Source of the DNA: Chitinimonas koreensis
GTDB taxonomy: Bacteria; Pseudomonadota; Gammaproteobacteria; Burkholderiales; Chitinimonadaceae
Direction: 5' to 3'
Assembly: GCF_014353015.1 (NCBI RefSeq)
Contig: NZ_CP060704.1
Span: 3,559,001 to 3,623,000, forward strand
Length of the DNA: 64,000 bases
Part shown: positions 6,960-15,396 of the stretch, one piece after another
How the letters are laid out: each line of letters starts with the position of its first letter
Position numbering within the stretch: the first letter of the stretch is position 1
Notes under the pieces: generated by a model
Database searches by the model: none
What the model saw: the letters and a program-made list of their open reading frames with translations, nothing else
What the model was told of the DNA's origin: nothing
Program-made: the position numbers and the translations under genes

Positions 6960-8345
6960 ATGACCCATCCCCTGCTGGCCGAACTGGCCACCTTCCTCCC
7001 GCCCGCCGGCCTGGTCGTCGACCCTGGCCGGCTGGCGCCGCGACTGATCGACGCCCGCAAGCGGCTGCACGGCCAGGCGCTGGCGCTGGCGCTGCCGGAC
7101 AGCGCCGACCAGGCGGCCGAGATCGTCGACCGCTGCCGCGCCCACGGCGTGGCCATCGTGCCGCAGGGCGGCAACACCGGCCTGGTCGGCGGCGCCACGC
7201 CGATGCGCGCGGACAGCCTGCTGCTGGGCTGCGACCGACTGAACCGCATCCGCCAGGTCGACCCGGCCGGCTATGCGCTGACCGCCGAGGCCGGCTGCAT
7301 CCTCGACGACATCCGCGCCGCCGCCGAGGCGGCCGGGCGGCTGTTCCCGCTGTGGCTCGGCTCCTCGGGCAGCGCCCGCCTGGGCGGCCTGGTCGGCACC
7401 AATGCCGGCGGGCTGCAGGTGCAGCGCTACGGCACCACCCGCGAACTGGTGCTCGGCCTCGAGGCGGTGCTGCCGGACGGCCGCATCCACCGCGGCCTGC
7501 ATACGCTGCGCAAGCGCAACGTCGGCTACGACCTCAAGCAGCTGTTCATCGGCGCCGAGGGCACGCTGGGCTTCGTCACCGCCGCCACGCTGCGGCTGTT
7601 CCCGGCCGAGCGCGGCCAGGCGGTGGCGATGGTGGCGCTCGACGACGCCGCGCAGGTGCTGGCGCTGTTCGACCGCGCCAAGGCGGCGGCCGGCGAGGTG
7701 CTGACCGCCTTCGAGATGATCGACCGCTCCGCGCTGACGCTGCTGGCGCGGCATTTCGCGGCGGTCGCCCAGCCGTTCGCCGAGCCGCCGCCCTACGCCG
7801 TGCTGATCGCGCTGAGCGGCGGCGAGGCCGACGCCGTGCTGGCCGAACGGCTGGCCGAACTGCTGCTGGGCGCCGGCTGCGACGACGCGGCCGTGGCGCA
7901 GGACGGCAGCCAGGCCAAGGCGCTGTGGGCGCTGCGCGAGCTGATCCCGGCCGCGCAGGTGCGCCAGGGGCCGTCGATCAAGCACGACCTGGCGCTGCCG
8001 ATCGGCGCCATCCCGGCCTTCCTGGCCGAGGCGGCCGGGCTGCTGGCGCAGCGGCTGCCCGAGGCGCAGCCGGTGGTGTTCGGCCACGTCGGCGACGGCA
8101 ACCTGCACTTCAACCTGTCGCTGCCGCCCGGCAGCGAACAGGCCGAGCTCGAGACGCGCGCCAACCTGCTGCTGTTCGAACTGGTGGCCCGCCACGGCGG
8201 CGACATCAGCGCCGAGCACGGCATCGGCCGGTTGCGCATCGCCACGGCCGACGCCTGCCACGATCCGGTCGAGCGCAGCCTGATGCGGCAGATCAAGGCG
8301 ATGCTCGATCCGGACGGGCTGTTCAATCCGGGAGTGCTGCTGTGA
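6960..8345 (+). CDS. FAD-binding oxidoreductase, GlcD / D-2-hydroxyacid dehydrogenase family
   Basis: 461 residues. The N-terminal PCMH-type FAD domain holds PQGGNTGLVGGAT (about 61-73); the C-terminal cap holds GHVGDGNLHFN and ISAEHGIGRL, the hallmark of the glycolate oxidase GlcD / D-lactate / D-2-hydroxyglutarate dehydrogenase group. These enzymes oxidise a D-2-hydroxyacid to the 2-oxoacid and pass electrons to quinone, ETF or a partner Fe-S protein. The ATG at 6960 is 47 bases after the aldehyde dehydrogenase stop. No GlcE/GlcF partners are present. Substrate unknown. Confidence 0.9.
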   Translation: MTHPLLAELATFLPPAGLVVDPGRLAPRLIDARKRLHGQALALALPDSADQAAEIVDRCRAHGVAIVPQGGNTGLVGGATPMRADSLLLGCDRLNRIRQVDPAGYALTAEAGCILDDIRAAAEAAGRLFPLWLGSSGSARLGGLVGTNAGGLQVQRYGTTRELVLGLEAVLPDGRIHRGLHTLRKRNVGYDLKQLFIGAEGTLGFVTAATLRLFPAERGQAVAMVALDDAAQVLALFDRAKAAAGEVLTAFEMIDRSALTLLARHFAAVAQPFAEPPPYAVLIALSGGEADAVLAERLAELLLGAGCDDAAVAQDGSQAKALWALRELIPAAQVRQGPSIKHDLALPIGAIPAFLAEAAGLLAQRLPEAQPVVFGHVGDGNLHFNLSLPPGSEQAELETRANLLLFELVARHGGDISAEHGIGRLRIATADACHDPVERSLMRQIKAMLDPDGLFNPGVLL

Positions 8346-8393
8346 AGGGCCGGCTCGGGTCGAGCCCGCGATCCGGCGACGGCCGCCCGCGGG

Positions 8394-9446
8394 CTAGACC
8401 ACCAGCAGGCCGGCACCCCATGCCGGCCATGCCGAGTGCCCAGCCATCCACGACAGCGCGGCCGCGCCTAGCCAGGCGGCGGCCGCAACCACCGCCCTGC
8501 ACTTGCCGACCGCTGCGCACAACGCCGGCAAAGCCAGCAGGCCAGGCAGGCCGAACAGCACTTGCGGCAAGCCGGCTCGCCCGGACACCGACGGCGCCCA
8601 TCCCGTCGCCATCGATCCGCCCATGAGCCAGGCCACCGCGACACCCAGCAGCGAGCCGGCAACCAGCACGACCAAGGACCCGGCCAGAAAGCCGGCCAGC
8701 CGCCGTGCAGCGGTACGCAGCACCCGTGCCGGGCTCGGCCGGCGCCAGGCCGGCAGCGTCGGCCGCGGCAGCGGCGGCCATCCGGGCCGGCCGGGCCAGC
8801 AGGCCTGCGCCGATAGCGCGGCGACCAGCGCCGCGGCCAGCCCCGCCAGGTAGCCGGCCAGCGCCGCCGGGCCGCCCCAATCCGGCCAGAACACCGCAGC
8901 CGGCAGCAGGCAAACCGGCCAGCCGGCGACGGCCTGCGGCAGCAAGGCGCAGGCCGTCGCGCGCTCGGCCGCGTTGCCGCAGCGGCGCGGGACGGTCGAT
9001 TCCGCACCGGCCAGCATCGGCGCGAACGCCCTCCCCGGCAGCCGCAGCGTCCACAGCGCGCGGTCGATCAGGCAGGCGACGCGGGCCAGGTAGCCGCAGT
9101 CGCGCAGCATCGCCAGGATCAGTTCGAACGCGATCAGCGCCGGCAGCCAGATGGCCAGCAACCTCGATCCGCCGGCCAGCACGGCGGCCGCCGGTCGCAG
9201 GCTGGCCGGCACTGGCAGGAGCGCGGTCGCGCCCAGCGCATCGGCCGTCGCCACGACCGCCGGCACGGCGGCGGCGCCGAGCCGTAGCGCCAGGTCGGCG
9301 GCCAGGCCGAACACCAGCAGCGCGATCGGCAGGCCCAGCCGGCGGTGCAGCAGCCAGCGGTCGGGTCCGCCGCGCCAGGGCTGCGGGCAACAACGACGGT
9401 GGAGAAGTCCGCAGGGACGGGTGGAGTGCGGAACACAGCGGCGCAT
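8394..9446 (-). CDS. FeoB-like membrane protein lacking the GTPase domain
   Basis: Up to 350 residues, mostly hydrophobic. It aligns by eye with the membrane half of FeoB: DRWLLHRRLGLPIALLV, then ELILAMLRDCGYLARVACLIDRALWTLRLPGRAFAPMLAG, which in FeoB is the Gate/core region (EDSGYMARAAFLMDR...GRSFIPLL). The N-terminal G-protein domain and FeoA are absent. It may be a degenerate Fe(II) channel or belong to the Gate/nucleoside-recognition group. The first ~25 residues look unstructured, so the start is uncertain. It is convergent with the FAD oxidoreductase and shares its strand with the ftr operon 200 bases upstream. Confidence 0.65.
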   Translation of the reverse strand: MRRCVPHSTRPCGLLHRRCCPQPWRGGPDRWLLHRRLGLPIALLVFGLAADLALRLGAAAVPAVVATADALGATALLPVPASLRPAAAVLAGGSRLLAIWLPALIAFELILAMLRDCGYLARVACLIDRALWTLRLPGRAFAPMLAGAESTVPRRCGNAAERATACALLPQAVAGWPVCLLPAAVFWPDWGGPAALAGYLAGLAAALVAALSAQACWPGRPGWPPLPRPTLPAWRRPSPARVLRTAARRLAGFLAGSLVVLVAGSLLGVAVAWLMGGSMATGWAPSVSGRAGLPQVLFGLPGLLALPALCAAVGKCRAVVAAAAWLGAAALSWMAGHSAWPAWGAGLLVV

Positions 9447-9584
9447 CCGGTGAGATCGACGGCGGACACTCTAGCCAGCCGGAGCCGCGCTGGAATTGAC
9501 CCGACTCAAGCGTTTGGCCGGTCTTCGGCGATTGTCGGAACGACGGCGATTCCGACACGGACGCGCGCCCGGCGCTCGCCATGC

Positions 9585-9607
9585 AGGTCGGGCTTCATGC
9601 CCGACCT
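9585..9607. repeat. Palindromic repeat (AGGTCGGGC / GCCCGACCT)
   Basis: A 9-bp perfect inverted repeat around TTCAT in the gap between the ftr operon and the FeoB-like gene. It is a variant of the paired GTCGGAC...GTCCGAC repeats at 33943-34014. No T run follows on either strand, so a terminator role is doubtful. Confidence 0.6.
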
Positions 9608-9647
9608 ACGGGAACCGATCGGCGCTCGTCGTCCGAAGCGCCGGCCA

Positions 9648-11030
9648 CTAGATATGCAGCAGAGGCCGCCACGCCGCCCCGACCAGCACCAGCGCCGGCA
9701 CCAGCATCGACAGCGCCGCCAGCCGTTGCGCCGGGCGCCGGTCCGCCATCTGCCGCCAGGCCAGCCCCAGGCTCCACGCCAGGCCGAGCGCCAGCAGGCC
9801 GGCCTGCAGCGTCGACTGGCCGTGCAGCGGGTAACCGAGGCCGCGCAACTGGCTCAGGCTGGTGGCGGACAGGCCGACGAACAGCCCCAGCCCGGCCAGC
9901 GGCGTCAGGCTGTAGGCCAGTTGCAGCCGCCGCGGCCGCCAGTCGGCGTCGAGCCGGCGCGCGGCCCAGCCCAGGCACAGCCACAGCGCGCTGCCCAGCG
10001 CCAGCGCGACCGCCGCGATGTAGCCGACGATCAGCAGGCCGTCGAGCCAGGTGAAGCTGTCGTTGAGCGCCGGGTAGTGGGTGAGCAGCCACCACGGCGC
10101 GTCGTCGGCCAGCAGGCCCAGGCCGGCCTCGCGCTCGACCAGCCAGCCGGCCAGCGCCTGCCGCACCGCCACGAAGCCGCGGCTGCCGCTCCAGCCGAAG
10201 GCGCCGACCGCGACGCCGATCAGGCCGTACAGCAGCAGCGCCACTTCCCACGGCTGCGCCTGCTCGGGCCGCAGCCGGGCGATCTCGCGGCCGGGCGGGC
10301 GGGCCGCCAGGTGCACCGCGCCGCGCTGGCCGGCGCAGCGGCCGCACTGGTGGCACTGGCTGGCGCTGTCCATGCGGCGGATGTCGATCAGCGGCGCGCA
10401 ATTGACCGGGATGAGCGGGATCGGCGTGGCCGAGCGCGCCGGCCGGGCATCCCAGGCGGCGCGGTCGACCTCGTAATGCAGCGGCGCCAGCCGGGCCAGC
10501 AGGCCGAACACGCCGCCGACCGGGCACAGGTAGCGGCACCAGACGCGCTTGTTGCGGCCGTACAGGTAGCCCACCGCCATCGCCGCGGCGGTGGAGCCGC
10601 CCAGCACCAGCAGCGCCGGCCGCGGATATTGATAGACGCTGACCAACTGGCCGTAGACGGTGGTGAGCACGAAGGCCGCCAGCGGCCAGCCCGGCCACTT
10701 GAGCCAGGCCGGCGCGCGGCGGCCGCGGCCGTGGCCGCTGGCCCACTCCGACAGCATGCCCTCGGGGCACAGCAGGCCGCACCAGCTGCGCCCGAGCAGC
10801 AGCATCGAGGCGATCACACCGGGCCACCACAGGCCCCAGAACGCCAGCTGCGCCCAGCCGGCCAGGTGATCGAGCAGGCCGGCCTCGGCCGGCGGTAGCG
10901 GCAACAGCGCCGGCAGCACCAGCAGGATCGCGTAGACGGCGACGACGGCCCACTGCACGGCGCGGATCGCGCCGCCGTGGCGGCGCAGCCAGAGTCCGGC
11001 CCGGGTCAGCCGGGCGCCGCCGGTGGTCAT
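9648..11030 (-). CDS. ftrD: FtrD-like membrane 4Fe-4S polyferredoxin
   Basis: 460 residues, a NapH/CcoG-like multi-spanning protein. Cysteine motifs: WCGLLCPEG, WCRYLCPVGG and, on the inner face, QCHQCGRCAGQ. About nine hydrophobic segments are visible. In Bordetella and Brucella FtrABCD this subunit is thought to supply or remove electrons during Fe(II) oxidation-coupled import. The ATG (11028-11030) overlaps the ftrC stop as ATGA. It is the last gene of the operon. Confidence 0.85.
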   Translation of the reverse strand: MTTGGARLTRAGLWLRRHGGAIRAVQWAVVAVYAILLVLPALLPLPPAEAGLLDHLAGWAQLAFWGLWWPGVIASMLLLGRSWCGLLCPEGMLSEWASGHGRGRRAPAWLKWPGWPLAAFVLTTVYGQLVSVYQYPRPALLVLGGSTAAAMAVGYLYGRNKRVWCRYLCPVGGVFGLLARLAPLHYEVDRAAWDARPARSATPIPLIPVNCAPLIDIRRMDSASQCHQCGRCAGQRGAVHLAARPPGREIARLRPEQAQPWEVALLLYGLIGVAVGAFGWSGSRGFVAVRQALAGWLVEREAGLGLLADDAPWWLLTHYPALNDSFTWLDGLLIVGYIAAVALALGSALWLCLGWAARRLDADWRPRRLQLAYSLTPLAGLGLFVGLSATSLSQLRGLGYPLHGQSTLQAGLLALGLAWSLGLAWRQMADRRPAQRLAALSMLVPALVLVGAAWRPLLHI

Positions 11031-11821
11031 GCCCGGCTCGAGCGCCGTAGCCAGGCGAGCGCCAGCAGCCAGTAGCCGGCCAGCGCCAGCAGCGGGCTCA
11101 GCGCCGGATGGGTGCGGTAGCCAGTGAAGCCGGCCAGCAGGCGGCCGAAGTCGCCGCCGTCGTCGAGCAGCCAGCTGCTGTCCCACAGCTCGTCGACCAG
11201 GGTGGGCAGATGGCCCAGCATGGTCAGCTTCTCGACCGCGGCCAGCAGCAGCGCGCCGCCCAGCAGCAGCAGCAGCGTTTCGCTGATGCGGAAGAAGGTG
11301 CGCCACTGCAGCCGGCGGCCACCGTGCTGCAGCAGCCAGTAGGTCGCCGCCGCCAGCGCCAGGCCCAGCAGCAGCGTGAGCGCCAGCTGGCCTACCGGCA
11401 GCCGCTCGAGGCCCAGGCCGTAGAGGAACACCACCGTCTCGCTGCCCTCGCGCGCCACCGCCAGCGCCGCCAGCAGCGCGACGCCCGGCCCGGCCCGGCC
11501 CGCCAGGCCGGTTTCGAGCGAGCGCCGCAGTTGCGGACCCTGCCGCCGCATCCATACCGCCATGTGCACGATCAGGCCGCTGGCCAGCAGCATCATGCCG
11601 AGCTGGACCCACTCGAGCGCCTCGCCGGCCAGGCTGGCGAACAGGCCGAGCAGGGCGGCGGCGAACAGCGCCGACAGGCCGCAGCCGGCCGCCACGCCGG
11701 CCCACAGCCAGCGCAGCGCGTGGCGCGCGTCGCCGTGCCGGCGCAGCCAGGCGTGCAGGATGCCGATCACCAGCAGGGCTTCGGCGGATTCGCGCCAGAG
11801 GACGAACAGGGCCTGGATCAT
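11027..11821 (-). CDS. ftrC: FTR1-family iron permease
   Basis: 264 residues, about seven membrane spans. FTR1 permeases carry two R-E-x-x-E iron-transfer motifs: here RESAE at 10-14, in the first span, and REGSE at 124-128. The first motif has Ser where Gly is usual. It imports iron across the inner membrane after oxidation of Fe(II). The gene starts 7 bases after the ftrB stop and ends overlapping ftrD. Confidence 0.9.
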   Translation of the reverse strand: MIQALFVLWRESAEALLVIGILHAWLRRHGDARHALRWLWAGVAAGCGLSALFAAALLGLFASLAGEALEWVQLGMMLLASGLIVHMAVWMRRQGPQLRRSLETGLAGRAGPGVALLAALAVAREGSETVVFLYGLGLERLPVGQLALTLLLGLALAAATYWLLQHGGRRLQWRTFFRISETLLLLLGGALLLAAVEKLTMLGHLPTLVDELWDSSWLLDDGGDFGRLLAGFTGYRTHPALSPLLALAGYWLLALAWLRRSSRA

Positions 11822-11828
11822 GGCGGGC

Positions 11829-12152
11829 TCATTGCAGCGACAGCACGTACTGGCCGCCGCCGGGATGGAATTCGTCGATGAAGGCGTAGTCGCCGGGCTT
11901 GAGCGGATTGAGCACCACGAAGGAGCGCGCGCCCGGCGCCAGCACCTTCTCGACCCGCAGCCGCAGGTTCTCGAACTCGACCGGGCCGGGACCGGCGTTG
12001 ATCAGCACCAGCTTGATGCGCTGGCCGGCCGGCGCGACCTGGCGCGCCGGGCTGAGCCGGCCGCCGGCCGCGGTGACGGTGTAGGTGGGCAGCTCGGCCG
12101 CGGCGGCGGCCGCGGCGACCAGTGCCGGCAGGAGGGCGCGCAGGATGGGCAT
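11829..12152 (-). CDS. ftrB: Periplasmic cupredoxin-domain protein of the Ftr system
   Basis: 107 residues with an N-terminal signal peptide (about 1-20, Ala-rich) and one EfeO-type cupredoxin domain. No cysteine copper ligand is visible; possible metal ligands are in EFHPGGG near the C terminus. In FtrABCD systems this protein is proposed to oxidise Fe(II) delivered by FtrA before passage through FtrC. It sits 12 bases downstream of ftrA. Confidence 0.83.
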   Translation of the reverse strand: MPILRALLPALVAAAAAAAELPTYTVTAAGGRLSPARQVAPAGQRIKLVLINAGPGPVEFENLRLRVEKVLAPGARSFVVLNPLKPGDYAFIDEFHPGGGQYVLSLQ

Positions 12153-12164
12153 GGCGGCGACCGG

Positions 12165-12701
12165 CTAGTAGCCGCCCTTCTTGCCGGTGCCGGCGAATAT
12201 GAAGGGGTATTTCAGCGTGAACGGCGCGAACCAGGCGGCCACGCCGGTCTCCTTGTCGACGTGGCGGCCAAAATGGGCGCCGCCGGTGCCGGGCGGCAGC
12301 ACCTTCAGCGTGAGCAGGTACTTGCCCGGCCCGGCCAGCTTGACGTTGTCGCCGTAGTGCGGCCCGTCGCTGGCCACCATGGCGTGCATGTCGCCGTCGG
12401 CGACCGGCTTGCCGTCGCGGCTCAGCTGGTACTGCACTGTCAGGCCGGGCACCCAGCTGCCTTCGGGGAAGCCGTTGGCGTTGTCGGCCAGTGCGTGGAT
12501 GTCGGCCTCGAGGTGGATGTCCGACTCGGCCGCCGGCCGCATCATGCCGGCCGGCTCCATCCGGATCGGCTGCAGATAGACCGCGGCGACCTCCAGCCCG
12601 CCGCCGGTCTGCGGCCTGCCGATCGGATGTTCCAGCGCCTGGGCGGCGCCGTGCAGCAGCAGCATGGCGAGCGGAAGCAGGCGGACGAGGGGGCGGCTCA
12701 T
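12165..12701 (-). CDS. ftrA: Periplasmic Fe(II)-binding protein, P19/FtrA family
   Basis: 178 residues; signal peptide about 1-22 ending ALE. The P19 metal-site pattern is present: MEPAGMM followed by ESDIHLEADIHA, and GPHYGDN further on. P19-like proteins bind Fe(II)/Cu(II) in the periplasm and pass iron to the FTR1 permease. First gene of ftrABCD. A Fur-box match lies 16-30 bases upstream of the ATG and an FNR/DNR-type box about 60 bases upstream, suggesting control by iron and by oxygen or NO. Confidence 0.88.
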   Translation of the reverse strand: MSRPLVRLLPLAMLLLHGAAQALEHPIGRPQTGGGLEVAAVYLQPIRMEPAGMMRPAAESDIHLEADIHALADNANGFPEGSWVPGLTVQYQLSRDGKPVADGDMHAMVASDGPHYGDNVKLAGPGKYLLTLKVLPPGTGGAHFGRHVDKETGVAAWFAPFTLKYPFIFAGTGKKGGY

Positions 12702-12716
12702 GGTGCGTTTCCTTGG

Positions 12717-12731
12717 TGAGAATAGTTATCG
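12717..12731 (-). promoter_or_regulatory. Fur box in front of ftrABCD
   Basis: On the minus strand the site reads CGATAACTATTCTCA, matching the 7-1-7 Fur consensus TGATAAT-N-ATTATCA at 11 of 14 positions. It lies 16-30 bases before the ftrA ATG, overlapping the expected promoter. Confidence 0.65.
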
Positions 12732-12761
12732 TTAGTGTGCCGAGGCCGGGGTGGGGCGGCC

Positions 12762-12775
12762 TTGTTCCAGGTCAA
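12762..12775 (-). promoter_or_regulatory. FNR/DNR-type box upstream of ftrABCD
   Basis: TTGTTCCAGGTCAA has TTG/CAA outer half-sites with the TTGAT-N4-ATCAA spacing. No well-placed -10 for an exact -41.5 location could be picked, so its use by ftrA is inferred from position only. Confidence 0.45.
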
Positions 12776-12889
12776 GGAAGTGGGAGGATGGGGTGGGGAA
12801 CGGCCCCGGGGAAATGGGCGTGGGCCTAGAACGGCGGGGAGAGGGGCTGGATGAGGGATGCGCGCGCTGGGCGCGATACGGGCAGCCGC

Positions 12890-13590
12890 GCGCTGCACCT
12901 CCCTTCTCCCGCGCGCGGGCGGCAGTCCAAGTTGCCCGGTCTTGGGAGAAGGGGGCCCGCAGGGCCGGATGATGGGCTGGTTCATCAAACCGCAGCCCTC
13001 ACCCTACGCCGGGCGCCCCTCCCCATTTCTGCATGGCAGAAATGGGTGCCTCTCCCGTGCACGGGAGAGGGGCTTTAAGACAGTGCCGCCAATGACCTGC
13101 ATTCGATCCTGAACCGTCGCTCCCTCACCCTGCCCTCTCCCGGGGGAGAGGGTGGGACAGTGAAGCGTCACGGTCGGTCGTCATGCTGGCATTGCCAATA
13201 CCACTTCGAATTCGAACCGCAGCCACGTCCGAGTGCCCTGTCGTCCCCTCTCCCCCGGGAGAGGGCCAGGGTGAGGGAGCGCCCTTCGAGCACCGCACTG
13301 CCGGTCGGGCGCCCTTCCCTTCTCCCGCGCGCGGGAGAAGGTGGCCTGGAAGGCCGGATGAGGGCTGGTCCATCAAACCGCAGCCCTCACCCTACGCCGG
13401 GCGCCCCTCCCCATTTCTGCATGGCAGAAATGGGTGCCTCTCCCGTGCACGGGAGAGGGGCTTTAAGACAGTGCCACCACTGACCTGCATTCGAGATCCT
13501 GAACCGTCGCTCCCTCACCCTGCCCTCTCCCGGTGGGAGAGGGTGAGGTAGTGAAACGCCACGGTCAGTCGTCATACGGGCATTGCCATG
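12890..13590. repeat. Two ~400-bp tandem copies of a modular palindromic repeat block; no gene in 12702-13620
   Basis: This stretch holds no convincing gene. It is built from short palindromes: CCTTCTCCCGCGCGCGGGAGAAGG-type, CCCATTTCTGC/GCAGAAATGGG, CTCTCCCGTGCACGGGAGAG and CCCTCTCCCGGGGGAGAGGG, joined by fixed linkers. A block beginning near 12973 recurs near 13371 with few differences, i.e. a direct duplication of period about 398. The same modules recur at 16.6, 25.1-25.4, 34.4-34.7, 40.1-40.5 and 49.6 kb. Confidence 0.85.
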
Positions 13591-13620
13591 ACTTTCCGCT
13601 GCATTCAAATCACAGCCGTG

Positions 13621-14088
13621 TCAGCCCGCGCTGTCGTACCCCGCCGCCACCGGCACAACGGGCACAGCCGCCATCGACGCAGGCTCCCCTGCCCGTACAC
13701 CCTCCGCTCCCCTGCCCGCCACCCGCCGTAGATCGCGCGCAGCGGAGCTGACTGTCAGCCACACCGCCTGCCGCTCCTCGTCGGCGCAGTCGCTGTGATA
13801 GCGCTTTTTGGCGCCGAGCCGGTTCAGCACCAGATGCACGTCCGGCTGCACGCCGGCATTGCCCAGGCAGGCCGCCACGCAGGCCAGCGCACAGCCGTCG
13901 AGCGCCAGGATCGGCCGGCCGCTGCGGGCCAGCTTCACCAGCATCGGCACACCGCCGCCGACCCCGCTGATGCAGGACATCTCGGCCTCGCCCTGGCGAT
14001 CGAGCGCGATGGCGAGGTCGTTGGCCAGCTGCGCCACGCTGGAGCAGCCGGAACAGGCATAGACGAGCGGACGTTCGAGCGGATTCAT
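13621..14088 (-). CDS. DGC-domain putative zinc-binding protein
   Basis: 155 residues. Cysteine motifs YACSGCS (C12, C15), SCISGVGGG and the family signature LDGCALACVAACL give the DGC-domain pattern of putative zinc/metal-binding proteins. The last ~40 residues are Ala/Gly/Val-rich and unlike the family. ATG preceded by ccggagaccgcc. It is 17 bases downstream of ubiT on the same strand, so it is probably the last gene of the ubiUVT operon. Function unknown; a metal-related role in anaerobic metabolism is a guess from location. Confidence 0.75.
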   Translation of the reverse strand: MNPLERPLVYACSGCSSVAQLANDLAIALDRQGEAEMSCISGVGGGVPMLVKLARSGRPILALDGCALACVAACLGNAGVQPDVHLVLNRLGAKKRYHSDCADEERQAVWLTVSSAARDLRRVAGRGAEGVRAGEPASMAAVPVVPVAAGYDSAG

Positions 14089-14104
14089 GGCGGTCTCCGG
14101 CGGT

Positions 14105-14515
14105 TCAGGGCATCAGCCAGGCCGGCCGCTCGGCGGCGTCCAGCCAGTTCTTCACGATCAGTCCCAGCTCGGTGTCGCCGCCGATCCGTAGCCGGCGCTG
14201 GAAGAACAGCGTGTCGGCGTCGGTCTCGCCGCGCAGCAGGCCGAGGAAGTCGGCCGCCTCGGCGCCGAGCTCGAGATCGGCCGCGCCGCCGCCCCAGTCG
14301 GGCCGGAAGGCGCCGCCGCGGCAGCGGAACGGAATGCGCAGGCCGAGGCCGGTCAGCTCGATGGCGAAGCGGCGGCCGTCGAGCTCGGCCGGCGGCCGCA
14401 GCCAGCCGAGCCGGTGCGCCAGCGCGAGGCCGGCGGCGAAATGCAGCGACAGAACAGGCGGCGGCAGGCGGCGGCCCAACCGGACCAGCGCGGCGGGCGG
14501 ACGGGGCAGCTTCAT
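14105..14515 (-). CDS. ubiT: UbiT, SCP2-domain lipid-binding factor for anaerobic ubiquinone synthesis
   Basis: 136 residues; SCP2 sterol-carrier-like fold, as in E. coli YhbT/UbiT, which binds isoprenoid lipids such as ubiquinone intermediates in the O2-independent pathway. Features: RRLPPPVLSLHFAAGLALA near the N terminus and DADTLFFQRRLRIGGDTELGLIVKN near the C terminus, typical of SCP2. The ATG overlaps the ubiV stop (ATGA), so translation is coupled. Confidence 0.88.
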   Translation of the reverse strand: MKLPRPPAALVRLGRRLPPPVLSLHFAAGLALAHRLGWLRPPAELDGRRFAIELTGLGLRIPFRCRGGAFRPDWGGGAADLELGAEAADFLGLLRGETDADTLFFQRRLRIGGDTELGLIVKNWLDAAERPAWLMP

Positions 14516-15396
14516 GCGGCCTCCTGCCAGGCGATGCCGGCGCGGCCGTGCCAGTAGCCGTTGCAGCGGCCGATGCCGGGCGGCGGCGACACCGTCCCGG
14601 CCGGTTCGCCGCGGCGCACCCGGTCGAGCGCGGCCACCGCCTCCAGCGTGCACTGCGACTGGGGGCTGACGCGCCAGACCGCGACGCCCAAGGCGGCCAG
14701 CTCGGCGGCCTGGGCCAGCAGGTCGAGGCATTGCGCCGACTGGGTCTGGATGCCGTTGATGGCCAGGAATTCGCCGGCCTCCTGGGTGCGCAGGTCGAGC
14801 CCGTCCGGGTAGTCGATGCAGCGGAAGCCGCATTCGTCCTTGCGCAGGTGGAAGTGGCGAGCGGTGAAGCAGCGCGCCGAGAAGGCCAGCGGCATGCGGC
14901 CCCACACCATCGCCTCGGCCTCCAGCCCGGCCGGCTTCTCGGCCAGCAGCGCGGCCAGTCCGGCGCGATCGAGTTCCAGCGGCGCGACGAAGCGGATGGC
15001 GCCCTGCCCGGCCAGCCAGGCCAGCGTGGCGCCGTGATAGGCGTTCAGGTGCGGGCCGGCGACGAAGGGCCGGCCGCCGAGCGCGCGGATCGCGCCGACC
15101 TCGCCGACCTCGACCGGATAGTCGGCCTGGGCTGCCAGCCGGCGGATCTGGCCGATCTCGGCAACCGATTCGACCAGGGTCGGGCTGGACAGCAGCACGG
15201 TCTTGCCGGCGGCGCGCAGGTCGCCGGCCAGCGCCAGCCAGTCGGCCGGCCGCAGCTCGTGGCGGCGGCTGCACACGGTCTCGCCGAGGTAGACGATGTC
15301 GGCCGCGCTCCGCGCCGCGGCGGCATAGAAATCGAGCACCGCCTGGCGGGGCCAGTAGTACAGCAGCGGGCCGAGCGCGATCCTGCAGGCGGTCAT
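14512..15396 (-). CDS. ubiV: UbiV, Fe-S U32-family protein for O2-independent ubiquinone hydroxylation
   Basis: 294 residues, peptidase-U32-like fold. The cluster cysteines of UbiV are conserved with exact spacing: C42, then C-x12-C-x3-C in the ARCFTARHF...DECGFRC stretch (E. coli C39, C180, C193, C197). With UbiU it hydroxylates the quinone ring without oxygen, prephenate being the oxygen donor. The ATG at 15396 overlaps the ubiU stop (ATGA); a second ATG six bases upstream is possible. Confidence 0.92.
   Translation of the reverse strand: MTACRIALGPLLYYWPRQAVLDFYAAAARSAADIVYLGETVCSRRHELRPADWLALAGDLRAAGKTVLLSSPTLVESVAEIGQIRRLAAQADYPVEVGEVGAIRALGGRPFVAGPHLNAYHGATLAWLAGQGAIRFVAPLELDRAGLAALLAEKPAGLEAEAMVWGRMPLAFSARCFTARHFHLRKDECGFRCIDYPDGLDLRTQEAGEFLAINGIQTQSAQCLDLLAQAAELAALGVAVWRVSPQSQCTLEAVAALDRVRRGEPAGTVSPPPGIGRCNGYWHGRAGIAWQEAA

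Noticed and set aside
12890..13590. CRISPR array
   Set aside because: Repeats are palindromes of several kinds with conserved, not unique, linkers; no cas genes nearby.
12850..13608. Several 70-120-codon frames between ftrA and the DGC gene
   Set aside because: They translate the palindromic repeats, recur wherever the repeat recurs, and lack ribosome-binding sites.
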